Positions 27,401-34,284 of a stretch of 64,000 nt of DNA are shown here, in pieces (position 1 is the stretch's first letter; every line of letters starts with the position of its first letter). Under the pieces are notes generated by a model that ran no database searches, was not told the DNA's origin, and saw nothing but the letters and a program-made list of their open reading frames with translations. Origin of the DNA: Streptomyces sp. Tue6028 (lineage in GTDB: Bacteria; Actinomycetota; Actinomycetes; Streptomycetales; Streptomycetaceae); contig NZ_MLCE01000027.1 in assembly GCF_002300165.1 (NCBI RefSeq), positions 62,001-126,000 on the forward strand, written 5' to 3'. Made by a program: the position numbers and the translations under genes.

Positions 27401-27668
27401 GGCCGACGGCGTCGACCTACCGGAGCAGGTCATCGCATTGCGCGCGATGGGCTGCACCCATGGGCAGGGCATGGCGTTCTCCGGGCCGCTCGACGAGTAC
27501 CGGCTGCGCAGAGCGCTGTCTTCCGGCCAATATCCGGTACCCCACGGCCCCGTCGAGCCCGCGTTCGCGGGCGGCGGCTCAGGGGTGTATACGAGTGGTG
27601 TGCCGGCAGTTTTCGGGGGCGGTACGGCCCTCCGCTCACATAATGAGACTCCCGTCCCACCCACTTGA
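24420..27668 (+). CDS. membrane PAS-GGDEF-EAL protein with degenerate EAL (CdgF-like)
   Basis: About 1082 residues. N-terminal membrane region of about eight to nine helices (residues 75-340), interrupted by a long Gly/His/Gln/Asp-rich linker (about residues 345-415), two further helices, then a PAS domain (HFRSLVQGSSDVIMI) and an intact GGDEF (RLGGDEFAAL). The EAL domain has lost key residues: the EAL position reads TAQ (SVTAQARW), DDFGTGYS reads DGFGSGYA and the late Glu region reads ADGVD. It is thus likely a cyclase with a sensory or dead EAL. Position before ilvB matches S. coelicolor SCO5511 (CdgF, from memory). ATG at 24420 is chosen; GTG at 24315 is possible. Confidence 0.88.
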   Translation: MDQRSDAAEPPTTALARGHAQTRPRRVRRPRSWWPSPPQARRPSEARAPGPRRPAGLRSADRVAPVSSPGALLTRRPVFGGGTGLYSQLALALVCAGYAVGSALGWGSAGLALIMGDFGLSAAAGTAAVSCFRYARSRHSRFRPAWLLFALSSAMASLGNLVWGWYEVVLGRPVPSPSYADLFFLCFAPPAIVGLLVLAKRPVTKAGWVCLALDAWLIGGSLLTLSWSLALAQAAKFDGPSVAHTALSLAYPLLDIALVSMVLALHFRRSSVNRSAVNTAIGALALTVMCDALFTSPLLHNSYHSGQLLDAGWFAGSLLLAYAPWVGTRHGQPDADDPADGHARVVHEHIPGQRRGDRAGQRADHASHGFQGPGADGPQGHDGPQPSQPDGQQGGHAHVNPQDGGHGRYPASRPIAGSLAALTPYLAAAVCTLGILYNVLNGHNVDRVVLITAGLVVLALVVRQGIMLLDNITLTQELAQKENHFRSLVQGSSDVIMIAAPNGVLRYVSPAAAGVYGRDADDLVGSELAALIHPEDLGCVVHEVRRFLAASHTEEPTTRIECRFRSGDGGWLNVESTVNRHHGGLIFNSRDVTERVRLQAQLQHNAEHDPLTDLPNRALFTRRVQQALSGRRSSDRGTAVLFIDLDGFKAVNDTIGHQAGDELLVQAARRLQDSVRQGDTAARLGGDEFAALIVGDGNRDRSAREHHIMELADRLRVTLSQPYSIDGNDVRVAASIGVAFAEPGLGAGELQRNADLAMYRAKAAGKGRVELYAPQMQQDVVRKAELATRLRSALQDGEFALLHQPVVSLESGRITSVTAQARWRSAQGVLFTPAEFLRVAEDSDKTAELGRWVLEEAVEQAAQRTAAGVTVPVTVRTNARRLLDRSGPLGSVEALLIRHGVASGALIIELSDTDPRVSLDELERRLNALRRLGVRIALDGFGSGYAAITALRRLPVDVLKLDRSLVEGVVESARLHKITSGLLRIATDLGLQSVADGVDLPEQVIALRAMGCTHGQGMAFSGPLDEYRLRRALSSGQYPVPHGPVEPAFAGGGSGVYTSGVPAVFGGGTALRSHNETPVPPT

Positions 27669-27701
27669 CAGTCGGTGCGTGCCGGGGGGAGGGTCAATGC
27701 C

Positions 27702-27743
27702 ATGCGCACCCGAATTCTCGTACTTGGAAAGCGCGTCGGCTGA
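27702..27743 (+). CDS. ilvB leader peptide (13 aa)
   Basis: The short ORF reads MRTRILVLGKRVG. It contains the run Ile-Leu-Val-Leu, coded ATT CTC GTA CTT, where ATT, GTA and CTT are rare in this GC-rich genome. A GGAGGG RBS (27687-27692) precedes it at good spacing. It lies 56 bp upstream of an intrinsic terminator and 158 bp upstream of ilvB. This is the layout of a ribosome-mediated attenuator: stalling for branched-chain aminoacyl-tRNAs would prevent the terminator. Confidence 0.85.
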   Translation: MRTRILVLGKRVG

Positions 27744-27798
27744 AGCTAGGTGGCCACCGGACGGACCCGGGACACCCAGCGACCGCACCCGGCGCGCT

Positions 27799-27832
27799 CC
27801 CCTCGCTTGCCTCACGGCACGAGGGGTTTTTT
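27799..27832 (+). terminator. ilvB attenuator terminator
   Basis: CCCCTCG (27799-27805) pairs with CGAGGGG (27820-27826), with an inner TGCC/GGCA stem around a TCAC loop and a 2-nt bulge, followed by six T (27827-27832). A true U-tract is unusual in Streptomyces and supports intrinsic termination within the ilvB leader. Confidence 0.88.
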
Positions 27833-27901
27833 GTTGCACAGGCACATGTCGTACACCGCACAAAACTCGCAAAAACCCTCAGCATCGAGAAGAGAATGCC
27901 G

Positions 27902-29752
27902 ATGACCGAGCAGGCCACCGGGGCCCACCATCCGCAGCCGCGGCCCCGTTCCGGAGGACAGCAGTCCGCCCCCGAGCACGTCACGGGCGCGCAGTCCCTC
28001 ATCCGCTCGCTTGAGGAGGTCGGGGCCGAGACCGTATTCGGCATTCCCGGCGGTGCGATCCTTCCGGCGTACGACCCGCTGATGGACTCCAAGCGGGTGC
28101 GGCACGTGCTCGTCCGCCACGAGCAGGGCGCCGGCCACGCGGCCACCGGTTACGCGCAGGCCACCGGCAGGGTCGGTGTCTGCATGGCGACCTCGGGCCC
28201 CGGTGCCACCAACCTGGTCACCCCGATCGCCGACGCGCACATGGACTCGGTGCCGCTCGTGGCGATCACCGGGCAGGTCGCCTCCAAGGCGATCGGCACG
28301 GACGCCTTCCAGGAGGCGGACATCGTCGGCATCACCATGCCGATCACCAAGCACAACTTCCTGGTGACCAAGGCGGAGGACATCCCGCGGACGATCGCGG
28401 AGGCCTTCCACATCGCCTCCACCGGCCGCCCCGGCCCCGTCCTCGTCGACATCGCCAAGGACGCCCTCCAGGCGCAGACCACCTTCCAGTGGCCGCCCGT
28501 CCAGGACCTGCCCGGCTACCGCCCGGTGACCAAGCCGCACGCCAAGCAGATCCGCGAGGCCGCCAAGCTGATCACCCAGGCCAAGCGGCCCGTCCTGTAC
28601 GTCGGCGGCGGCGTCCTCAAGGCGAACGCCACCGCCGAGCTGAAGGTCCTCGCAGAACTCACCGGAGCGCCCGTCACCACCACCCTGATGGCGCTCGGCG
28701 CATTCCCCGACAGCCACCCGCTGCACGTGGGAATGCCGGGCATGCACGGTGCGGTCACCGCCGTCACCGCGCTGCAGAAGGCCGACCTGATCGTCGCCCT
28801 CGGAGCCCGCTTCGACGACCGCGTCACCGGCAAGCTGGACAGCTTCGCCCCGTACGCCAAGATCGTCCACGCCGACATCGACCCGGCCGAGATCGGCAAG
28901 AACCGCGCCGCCGACGTGCCGATCGTCGGTGACGCCCGCGAGGTCATCGCCGACCTGATCCAGGCCGTGCAGAAGGAGCACGGCGAGGGACACGCCGGCG
29001 ACTACTCCGCCTGGTGGAACGACCTGAACCGCTGGCGCGAGACGTACCCGCTCGGCTACGACCAGCCCGACAACGGCTCGCTCTCGCCGCAGCAGGTCAT
29101 CGAGCGCATCGGGCAGCTCGCGCCCGAGGGCACGATCTTCGCCGCGGGCGTCGGCCAGCACCAGATGTGGGCCGCGCACTTCATCCAGTACGAGAAGCCC
29201 GCCACCTGGCTGAACTCGGGCGGCGCCGGGACGATGGGCTACGCGGTCCCGGCCGCGATGGGCGCCAAGGCCGGTCAGCCGGACCGCGCGGTCTGGGCGA
29301 TCGACGGCGACGGCTGCTTCCAGATGACCAATCAGGAACTGACCACCTGCGCCCTGAACAACATCCCGATCAAGGTCGCCATCATCAACAACGGCGCCCT
29401 CGGGATGGTCCGCCAGTGGCAGACCCTCTTCTACAACCAGCGCTACTCCAACACCGTGCTGCACTCCGGCCCGGAGGCGGACGGCAAGCAGCCGAGCGCC
29501 GGCACCCGCGTCCCCGACTTCGTGAAGCTGTCGGAGGCCATGGGCTGCCACGCCATCCGCTGCGAGTCCCCGGACGATCTCGACAAGGTCATCGAAGAGG
29601 CGAACTCGATCAACGACCGCCCGGTCGTCGTCGACTTCATCGTCCACGAGGACGCGATGGTGTGGCCGATGGTCGCCGCCGGCACCTCGAACGACGAGAT
29701 CATGGCAGCCCGGGACGTCCGCCCCGACTTCGGCGACAACGAAGACGACTGA
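27902..29752 (+). CDS. ilvB: acetolactate synthase large subunit
   Basis: 616 residues from ATG 27902 (ATG 27896 is an alternative; GAGAAGAGA fits 27902 better). ThDP-dependent enzyme joining pyruvate with pyruvate or 2-ketobutyrate, the first common step of valine/leucine and isoleucine synthesis. Visible: catalytic Glu in VRHEQGAGHAATGYA, the FAD-binding middle domain, and the ThDP/Mg motif GDGCFQMTNQEL with a distal Asn (INNGALGM). The N-terminal 30 residues are a Pro/Gln/His-rich extension. First gene of ilvB-ilvN-ilvC; the upstream leader peptide and terminator indicate attenuation. Confidence 0.98.
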   Translation: MTEQATGAHHPQPRPRSGGQQSAPEHVTGAQSLIRSLEEVGAETVFGIPGGAILPAYDPLMDSKRVRHVLVRHEQGAGHAATGYAQATGRVGVCMATSGPGATNLVTPIADAHMDSVPLVAITGQVASKAIGTDAFQEADIVGITMPITKHNFLVTKAEDIPRTIAEAFHIASTGRPGPVLVDIAKDALQAQTTFQWPPVQDLPGYRPVTKPHAKQIREAAKLITQAKRPVLYVGGGVLKANATAELKVLAELTGAPVTTTLMALGAFPDSHPLHVGMPGMHGAVTAVTALQKADLIVALGARFDDRVTGKLDSFAPYAKIVHADIDPAEIGKNRAADVPIVGDAREVIADLIQAVQKEHGEGHAGDYSAWWNDLNRWRETYPLGYDQPDNGSLSPQQVIERIGQLAPEGTIFAAGVGQHQMWAAHFIQYEKPATWLNSGGAGTMGYAVPAAMGAKAGQPDRAVWAIDGDGCFQMTNQELTTCALNNIPIKVAIINNGALGMVRQWQTLFYNQRYSNTVLHSGPEADGKQPSAGTRVPDFVKLSEAMGCHAIRCESPDDLDKVIEEANSINDRPVVVDFIVHEDAMVWPMVAAGTSNDEIMAARDVRPDFGDNEDD

Positions 29753-29771
29753 GAGAGAGCCGAGTCAGATC

Positions 29772-30302
29772 ATGAGCAGCAAGCACACCCTCTCCGTCCT
29801 CGTCGAGAACAAGCCCGGCATCCTCGCCCGGATCGCGGCCCTGTTCTCCCGTCGCGGCTTCAACATCGACTCGCTGGCCGTCGGTGTCACGGAGCACCCC
29901 GACATCTCCCGCATCACCATCGTGGTGAACGTGATCGAGGCACTGCCGCTCGAACAGGTCACCAAGCAGCTCAACAAGCTCGTCAACGTGCTGAAGATCG
30001 TCGAGCTGGAACCCGGTTCGGCCGTTCAGCGCGAACTCGTTCTGGTGAAGGTCCGCGCCGACAACGAGACGCGCTCCCAGATCGTCGAGATCGTTCAGTT
30101 GTTCCGCGCCAAGACCGTGGACGTCTCCCCGGAGGCGGTCACCATCGAGGCGACCGGTGGCAGCGACAAGCTGGAGGCCATGCTCAAGATGCTGGAGCCG
30201 TTCGGCATCAAGGAGCTCGTCCAGTCCGGCACGATCGCGATCGGACGCGGGGCGCGTTCGATCACGGACCGGTCGCTGCGCGCTCTGGACCGGTCGGCCT
30301 AA
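29772..30302 (+). CDS. ilvN: acetolactate synthase small (regulatory) subunit
   Basis: 176 residues. The N-terminal ACT domain begins HTLSVLVENKPGILARIAALFSRRGFNI, the classic start for the valine-binding regulatory subunit. The C-terminal domain has RELVLVKVRAD and DKLEAMLKMLEPFGIKELVQSG. It activates IlvB and confers valine feedback inhibition. It begins 19 bp after ilvB. Also called ilvH. Confidence 0.98.
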   Translation: MSSKHTLSVLVENKPGILARIAALFSRRGFNIDSLAVGVTEHPDISRITIVVNVIEALPLEQVTKQLNKLVNVLKIVELEPGSAVQRELVLVKVRADNETRSQIVEIVQLFRAKTVDVSPEAVTIEATGGSDKLEAMLKMLEPFGIKELVQSGTIAIGRGARSITDRSLRALDRSA

Positions 30303-30429
30303 TCCCGGAAACCGTCTCGGTGCGGGCGGACAGCGCACACAGTCCGCCCGCATGCCGAGACCCGAAGACTTCCTTTCCCCCGCCCGCCGTACGGTGGGAC
30401 GCAACACGAGCACACCAAGGAGAACCCCA

Positions 30430-31431
30430 GTGGCCGAGCTGTTCTACGACGACGACGCCGACCTGTCCATCATCCAGGGCCGCAAGGTCGCGGTCATCGG
30501 CTACGGCAGCCAGGGCCACGCCCACGCGCTGTCGCTGCGTGACTCGGGTGTCGACGTCCGCGTCGGTCTGCACGAGGGCTCCAAGTCCAAGGCGAAGGCC
30601 GAGGAGCAGGGCCTGCGCGTGGTGACGCCGTCGGAGGCCGCCGCCGAGGCCGACGTCATCATGATCCTGGTGCCGGACCCGATCCAGGCCCAGGTCTACG
30701 AGGAGTCCATCCAGGGCAACCTGAAGGACGGCGACGCGCTGTTCTTCGGCCACGGCCTGAACATCCGCTTCGGCTTCATCAAGCCCCCGGCCGGCGTCGA
30801 CGTCGCCATGGTCGCCCCCAAGGGCCCGGGCCACCTGGTGCGCCGCCAGTACGAGGAGGGTCGCGGCGTTCCCTGCATCGCGGCCGTCGAGCAGGACGCG
30901 ACCGGCAACGCCTTCGCGCTCGCGCTCTCGTACGCCAAGGGCATCGGCGGTACCCGTGCCGGCGTCATCAAGACGACCTTCACCGAGGAGACCGAGACCG
31001 ACCTGTTCGGTGAGCAGGCCGTCCTCTGCGGTGGTACGGCGGCGCTGGTCAAGGCGGGCTTCGAGACCCTGACCGAGGCCGGCTACCAGCCGGAGATCGC
31101 CTACTTCGAGTGCCTCCACGAGCTGAAGCTCATCGTCGACCTGATGTACGAGGGCGGCCTGGAGAAGATGCGCTGGTCCGTCTCCGAGACCGCCGAGTGG
31201 GGCGACTACGTCACCGGCCCGCGCATCATCACGGACGCCACCAAGGCCGAGATGAAGAAGGTCCTCGCCGAGATCCAGGACGGCACGTTCGCCAAGAACT
31301 GGATGGAGGAGTACCACTCCGGTCTGAAGAAGTACAACGAGTACAAGACCCAGGACGAGAACCACCTCCTGGAGACCACGGGCAAGGAGCTGCGCAAGCT
31401 CATGTCGTGGGTGAACGACGACGAGGCGTGA
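30430..31431 (+). CDS. ilvC: ketol-acid reductoisomerase (class I)
   Basis: 333 residues, the short class I form. NADPH-binding motif GYGSQGHAHALSLRDSG at about residues 24-40. The catalytic knotted domain has AKGIGGTRAGVIKTTF.EETETDLFGEQ, carrying the Mg-binding Asp and Glu residues. It isomerises and reduces acetolactate or acetohydroxybutyrate. GTG start at 30430 with AAGGAGAA upstream. Third gene of the ilvBNC unit, 127 bp after ilvN; a perfect 12-bp hairpin follows. Confidence 0.98.
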   Translation: MAELFYDDDADLSIIQGRKVAVIGYGSQGHAHALSLRDSGVDVRVGLHEGSKSKAKAEEQGLRVVTPSEAAAEADVIMILVPDPIQAQVYEESIQGNLKDGDALFFGHGLNIRFGFIKPPAGVDVAMVAPKGPGHLVRRQYEEGRGVPCIAAVEQDATGNAFALALSYAKGIGGTRAGVIKTTFTEETETDLFGEQAVLCGGTAALVKAGFETLTEAGYQPEIAYFECLHELKLIVDLMYEGGLEKMRWSVSETAEWGDYVTGPRIITDATKAEMKKVLAEIQDGTFAKNWMEEYHSGLKKYNEYKTQDENHLLETTGKELRKLMSWVNDDEA

Positions 31432-31444
31432 GCCGAACGACGCG

Positions 31445-31471
31445 GGGGCCGGAGCGTGACGCTCCGGCCCC
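31445..31471 (+). terminator. ilvBNC terminator
   Basis: GGGGCCGGAGCG pairs perfectly with CGCTCCGGCCCC around a TGA triloop, 13 bp after the ilvC stop; followed by TTCGTCG. Confidence 0.85.
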
Positions 31472-31697
31472 TTCGTCGAACCCCGGGTAACGCCGAGAAC
31501 ACGGCGTTGTCCATCCCGTCCAGCCACGGACGGGTGATCCTTCCGCAGCGGCGTAAGACGAACGGCGTGACGCCACTACACTGCTGCACAACATACGCGT
31601 CAGGCCCACAGCGTCGTGCGTCTTCCACGCGGCTAGCCAACCTCCACCGCCTGCGGCCGTCGGGACGGCCGTCCGCATTGGACTTGTGAGGACTCAC

Positions 31698-33287
31698 GTG
31701 AGCTCGAAACCTGTCGTACTCATCGCTGAAGAGCTGTCGCCCGCGACCGTCGACGCCCTGGGCCCGGACTTCGAGATCCGGCACTGCAACGGCGCGGACC
31801 GCGCCGAACTGCTGCCCGCCGTCGCCGACGTCGACGCCATCCTGATCCGCTCGGCCACCAAGGTCGACGCCGAGGCCGTGGCGGCCGCGAAGAAGCTGAA
31901 GGTCGTCGCACGAGCCGGCGTCGGCCTGGACAACGTCGACGTCTCCGCTGCCACCAAGGCCGGCGTGATGGTCGTCAACGCCCCCACCTCGAACATCGTC
32001 ACCGCCGCCGAACTGGCCTGCGGTCTCCTCCTCGCCACCGCGCGCAACATCCCGCAGGCCAACTCGGCCCTGAAGAACGGCGAGTGGAAGCGCAGCAAGT
32101 ACACCGGTGTCGAGCTCGCCGAGAAGACCCTCGGTGTCGTCGGCCTCGGCCGCATCGGCGCGCTCGTCGCGCAGCGCATGTCCGCCTTCGGCATGAAGGT
32201 CGTCGCCTACGACCCCTACGTGCAGCCCGCCCGGGCCGCGCAGATGGGCGTCAAGGTGCTGTCGCTGGACGAGCTGCTGGAGGTGTCGGACTTCATCACC
32301 GTCCACCTCCCCAAGACCCCCGAGACCCTCGGCCTCATCGGCGACGAGGCGCTGCACAAGGTCAAGCCCTCGGTGCGCATCGTCAACGCCGCGCGCGGCG
32401 GGATCGTCGACGAGGAGGCGCTGTACTCGGCGCTCAAGGAGGGCCGCGTCGCCGGCGCCGGCCTCGACGTGTACGCGAAGGAGCCCTGCACGGACTCCCC
32501 GCTCTTCGAGCTCGACCAGGTCGTCTGCACCCCGCACCTCGGCGCCTCCACCGACGAGGCGCAGGAGAAGGCCGGCATCGCCGTCGCCCGCTCGGTGCGC
32601 CTGGCCCTCGCGGGCGAGCTCGTCCCCGACGCGGTGAACGTCCAGGGCGGTGTCATCGCCGAGGACGTCAAGCCGGGCCTGCCGCTCGCCGAGCGTCTCG
32701 GCCGCATCTTCACCGCCCTCGCGGGCGAGGTCGCGGTCCGTCTCGACGTCGAGGTGTACGGCGAGATCACCCAGCACGACGTCAAGGTGCTCGAACTCTC
32801 CGCGCTCAAGGGCGTGTTCGAGGACGTTGTCGACGAGACGGTGTCGTACGTCAACGCCCCGCTGTTCGCCCAGGAGCGCGGCGTCGAGGTCCGGCTGACC
32901 ACCAGCTCGGAGTCCCCGGACCACCGCAATGTCGTCACCGTGCGCGGAACGCTCGGCGACGGCCAGGAGGTCTCGGTGTCCGGCACGCTGGCCGGGCCGA
33001 AGCACCTCCAGAAGATCGTCGCCGTCGGCGAGTACGACGTGGACCTCGCGCTCGCCGACCACATGGTCGTGCTGCGCTACGAGGACCGTCCCGGTGTCGT
33101 CGGCACCGTCGGCCGCATCCTCGGTGAGGCCGGCATCAACATCGGCGGTATGCAGGTCGCCCGTGCCGCGGTGGGCGGCGAGGCGGTCGCCGTCCTCACC
33201 GTGGACGACACGGTCTCGCCGACGGTGCTCGGTGAGCTGTCGGAGGAGATCGGAGCGGCTTCGGCTCGCTCGGTCAACCTCGTCTGA
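31698..33287 (+). CDS. serA: D-3-phosphoglycerate dehydrogenase (ACT-domain form)
   Basis: 529 residues, the long actinobacterial form. Substrate domain, then NAD-binding GLGRIGALVAQRM; catalytic Arg in NAARGGIVDE, Glu in YAKEPC and His in TPHLGAST. An intervening domain (about residues 310-450) precedes a C-terminal ACT domain (MVVLRYEDRPGVVGTVGRIL) that senses serine. It oxidises 3-phosphoglycerate, the first step of serine synthesis. Start: GTG at 31698 with GAGGA five bases upstream; an in-frame GTG at 31686 would overlap that RBS. Separate from ilvBNC by a terminator. Confidence 0.97.
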   Translation: MSSKPVVLIAEELSPATVDALGPDFEIRHCNGADRAELLPAVADVDAILIRSATKVDAEAVAAAKKLKVVARAGVGLDNVDVSAATKAGVMVVNAPTSNIVTAAELACGLLLATARNIPQANSALKNGEWKRSKYTGVELAEKTLGVVGLGRIGALVAQRMSAFGMKVVAYDPYVQPARAAQMGVKVLSLDELLEVSDFITVHLPKTPETLGLIGDEALHKVKPSVRIVNAARGGIVDEEALYSALKEGRVAGAGLDVYAKEPCTDSPLFELDQVVCTPHLGASTDEAQEKAGIAVARSVRLALAGELVPDAVNVQGGVIAEDVKPGLPLAERLGRIFTALAGEVAVRLDVEVYGEITQHDVKVLELSALKGVFEDVVDETVSYVNAPLFAQERGVEVRLTTSSESPDHRNVVTVRGTLGDGQEVSVSGTLAGPKHLQKIVAVGEYDVDLALADHMVVLRYEDRPGVVGTVGRILGEAGINIGGMQVARAAVGGEAVAVLTVDDTVSPTVLGELSEEIGAASARSVNLV

Positions 33288-33301
33288 GGTCGCCCGCACC
33301 C

Positions 33302-33321
33302 CTGGGGGCTGCCGCCCCCAG
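33302..33321 (+). terminator. serA terminator / left repeat boundary
   Basis: CTGGGGGC (33302-33309) pairs with GCCCCCAG (33314-33321) around a TGCC loop, 14 bp after serA. The continuation AGACCCCCGC is shared, inverted, with the hairpin at 34001-34017. Confidence 0.8.
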
Positions 33322-33330
33322 ACCCCCGCA

Positions 33331-33932
33331 TCGGCCTGGACGGCCTCGTCCTCAAACGCCGGACGGGCTGGGAGCTTCCGCACACCGGGAGCACCGGCGC
33401 GTCCGGCGTTGTCGTATCGGCCTGGACGGCCTTGTCCTCAATCGCCGGACGGGCTGGGAGTTTCCGCACACCGGGAGCACCGGCGCGTCCGGCGTTGTCG
33501 TATCGGCCTGGACGGCCTTGTCCTCAATCGCCGGACGGGCTGGGAGTTTCCGCACCCCGGGGGCACTGGCGCGTCCGGCGTTGTCGTATCGGCCTGGGCG
33601 GCCTTGTCCTCAGGCGCGGGACGGGCTGGGAGTTTCCGCGCTCCGGGGGCACTGGCGCGTCCGGCGTTGTCGTATCGGCCTGGGCGGCCTTGTCCTCAGG
33701 CGCGGGACGGGCTGGGAGTTTCCGCGCTCCGGGGGCACTGGCGCGTCCGGCGTTGTCGTATCGGCCTGGGCGGCCTTGTCCTCAGGCGCGGGACGGGCTG
33801 GGAGTTTCCGCACCCCGGGGGCACTGGCGCGTCCGGCGTTGTCGTATCGGCCTGGACGGCCTTGTCCTCAAATGCCGGACGGGCTGGGGGCTTGCGCACT
33901 CCGGGGGCATTGGCGTGTCCGGTGTTTGTGGT
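33331..33932 (+). repeat. seven tandem copies of an 86-bp repeat
   Basis: Copies begin at 33331, 33417, 33503, 33589, 33675, 33761 and 33847 (each TCGGCCTGG, period exactly 86). Within each unit GTCCGGCGTTG pairs with CAATCGCCGGAC or close variants, with a small GGCC-GGCC hairpin between. The region 33288-34284 holds no gene; open frames through the array exist only because it lacks stop codons. The unit resembles a repetitive intergenic element I recall from many Streptomyces genomes (...CTCAAACGCCGGACGGGC...), here amplified in tandem. Confidence 0.9.
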
Positions 33933-34000
33933 TGCTGTGGTGCGCAAGCGGGGGAGTGCAGCAGCAAGAAATAGCCCCTCCGGCGTTTGAGGAGCGGGGT

Positions 34001-34017
34001 CTGGGGCGGAGCCCCAG
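34001..34017. terminator. hairpin closing the repeat array
   Basis: CTGGGGC pairs with GCCCCAG around GGA. With the flanking CGTTTGAGGAGCGGGGT (33984-34000) it is an inverted copy of the element that opens the array at 33302, including the CTCAAACGCCGGA core. Confidence 0.65.
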
Positions 34018-34079
34018 GGCAGGGGACGGGTAGGGGCGGCGGGGGCGAAGAAACCCGGGGCGGCGCCGACCTGGGGCCG

Positions 34080-34284
34080 AGGCATCCACAGCCGAGGGCA
34101 TCCGCGCCGGGTGTCCGGGCCGAGGCATCCGGGCCGGGGTGTCCGGGCCGGGGTGTCCGCGCCGGGTGTCCGGGCCGGGTGTCCGATCGAGGCCTGCGGA
34201 GCGTCGGGGCCGGGTTCCGGGACCGTTCCGGCCGGGGTCCGGGGACCGTTCCGGCCGGGGGCAGGGGGACCGTTCCGGCCGGGG
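34080..34284. repeat. short GC-rich tandem repeats downstream of the LuxR gene
   Basis: 34090-34190 consists of imperfect 14-21 bp units built on GTGTCCGGGCCGGG. 34221, 34244 and 34268 start three copies of GACCGTTCCGGCCGGGG (spacing 23-24 bp). A fourth, degenerate copy overlaps the last codons of the LuxR gene (GPDGP-stop). No gene is credible here. Confidence 0.7.

Noticed and set aside
27664..27669. TTGACA as -35 of the ilvB promoter
   Set aside because: No -10 lies 16-19 bp downstream; that space holds the leader RBS. CATAAT at 27639 is a possible -10 but lacks a matching -35.
33331..33932. CRISPR array
   Set aside because: Units are 86-bp direct repeats without unique spacers and no cas gene is present.
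33432..34033. Long open frames (about 170-180 codons) through the 86-bp array on both strands
   Set aside because: The repeat unit lacks stop codons and 86 is not a multiple of three, so each frame cycles through all three readings; no RBS, no conserved start and implausible composition.
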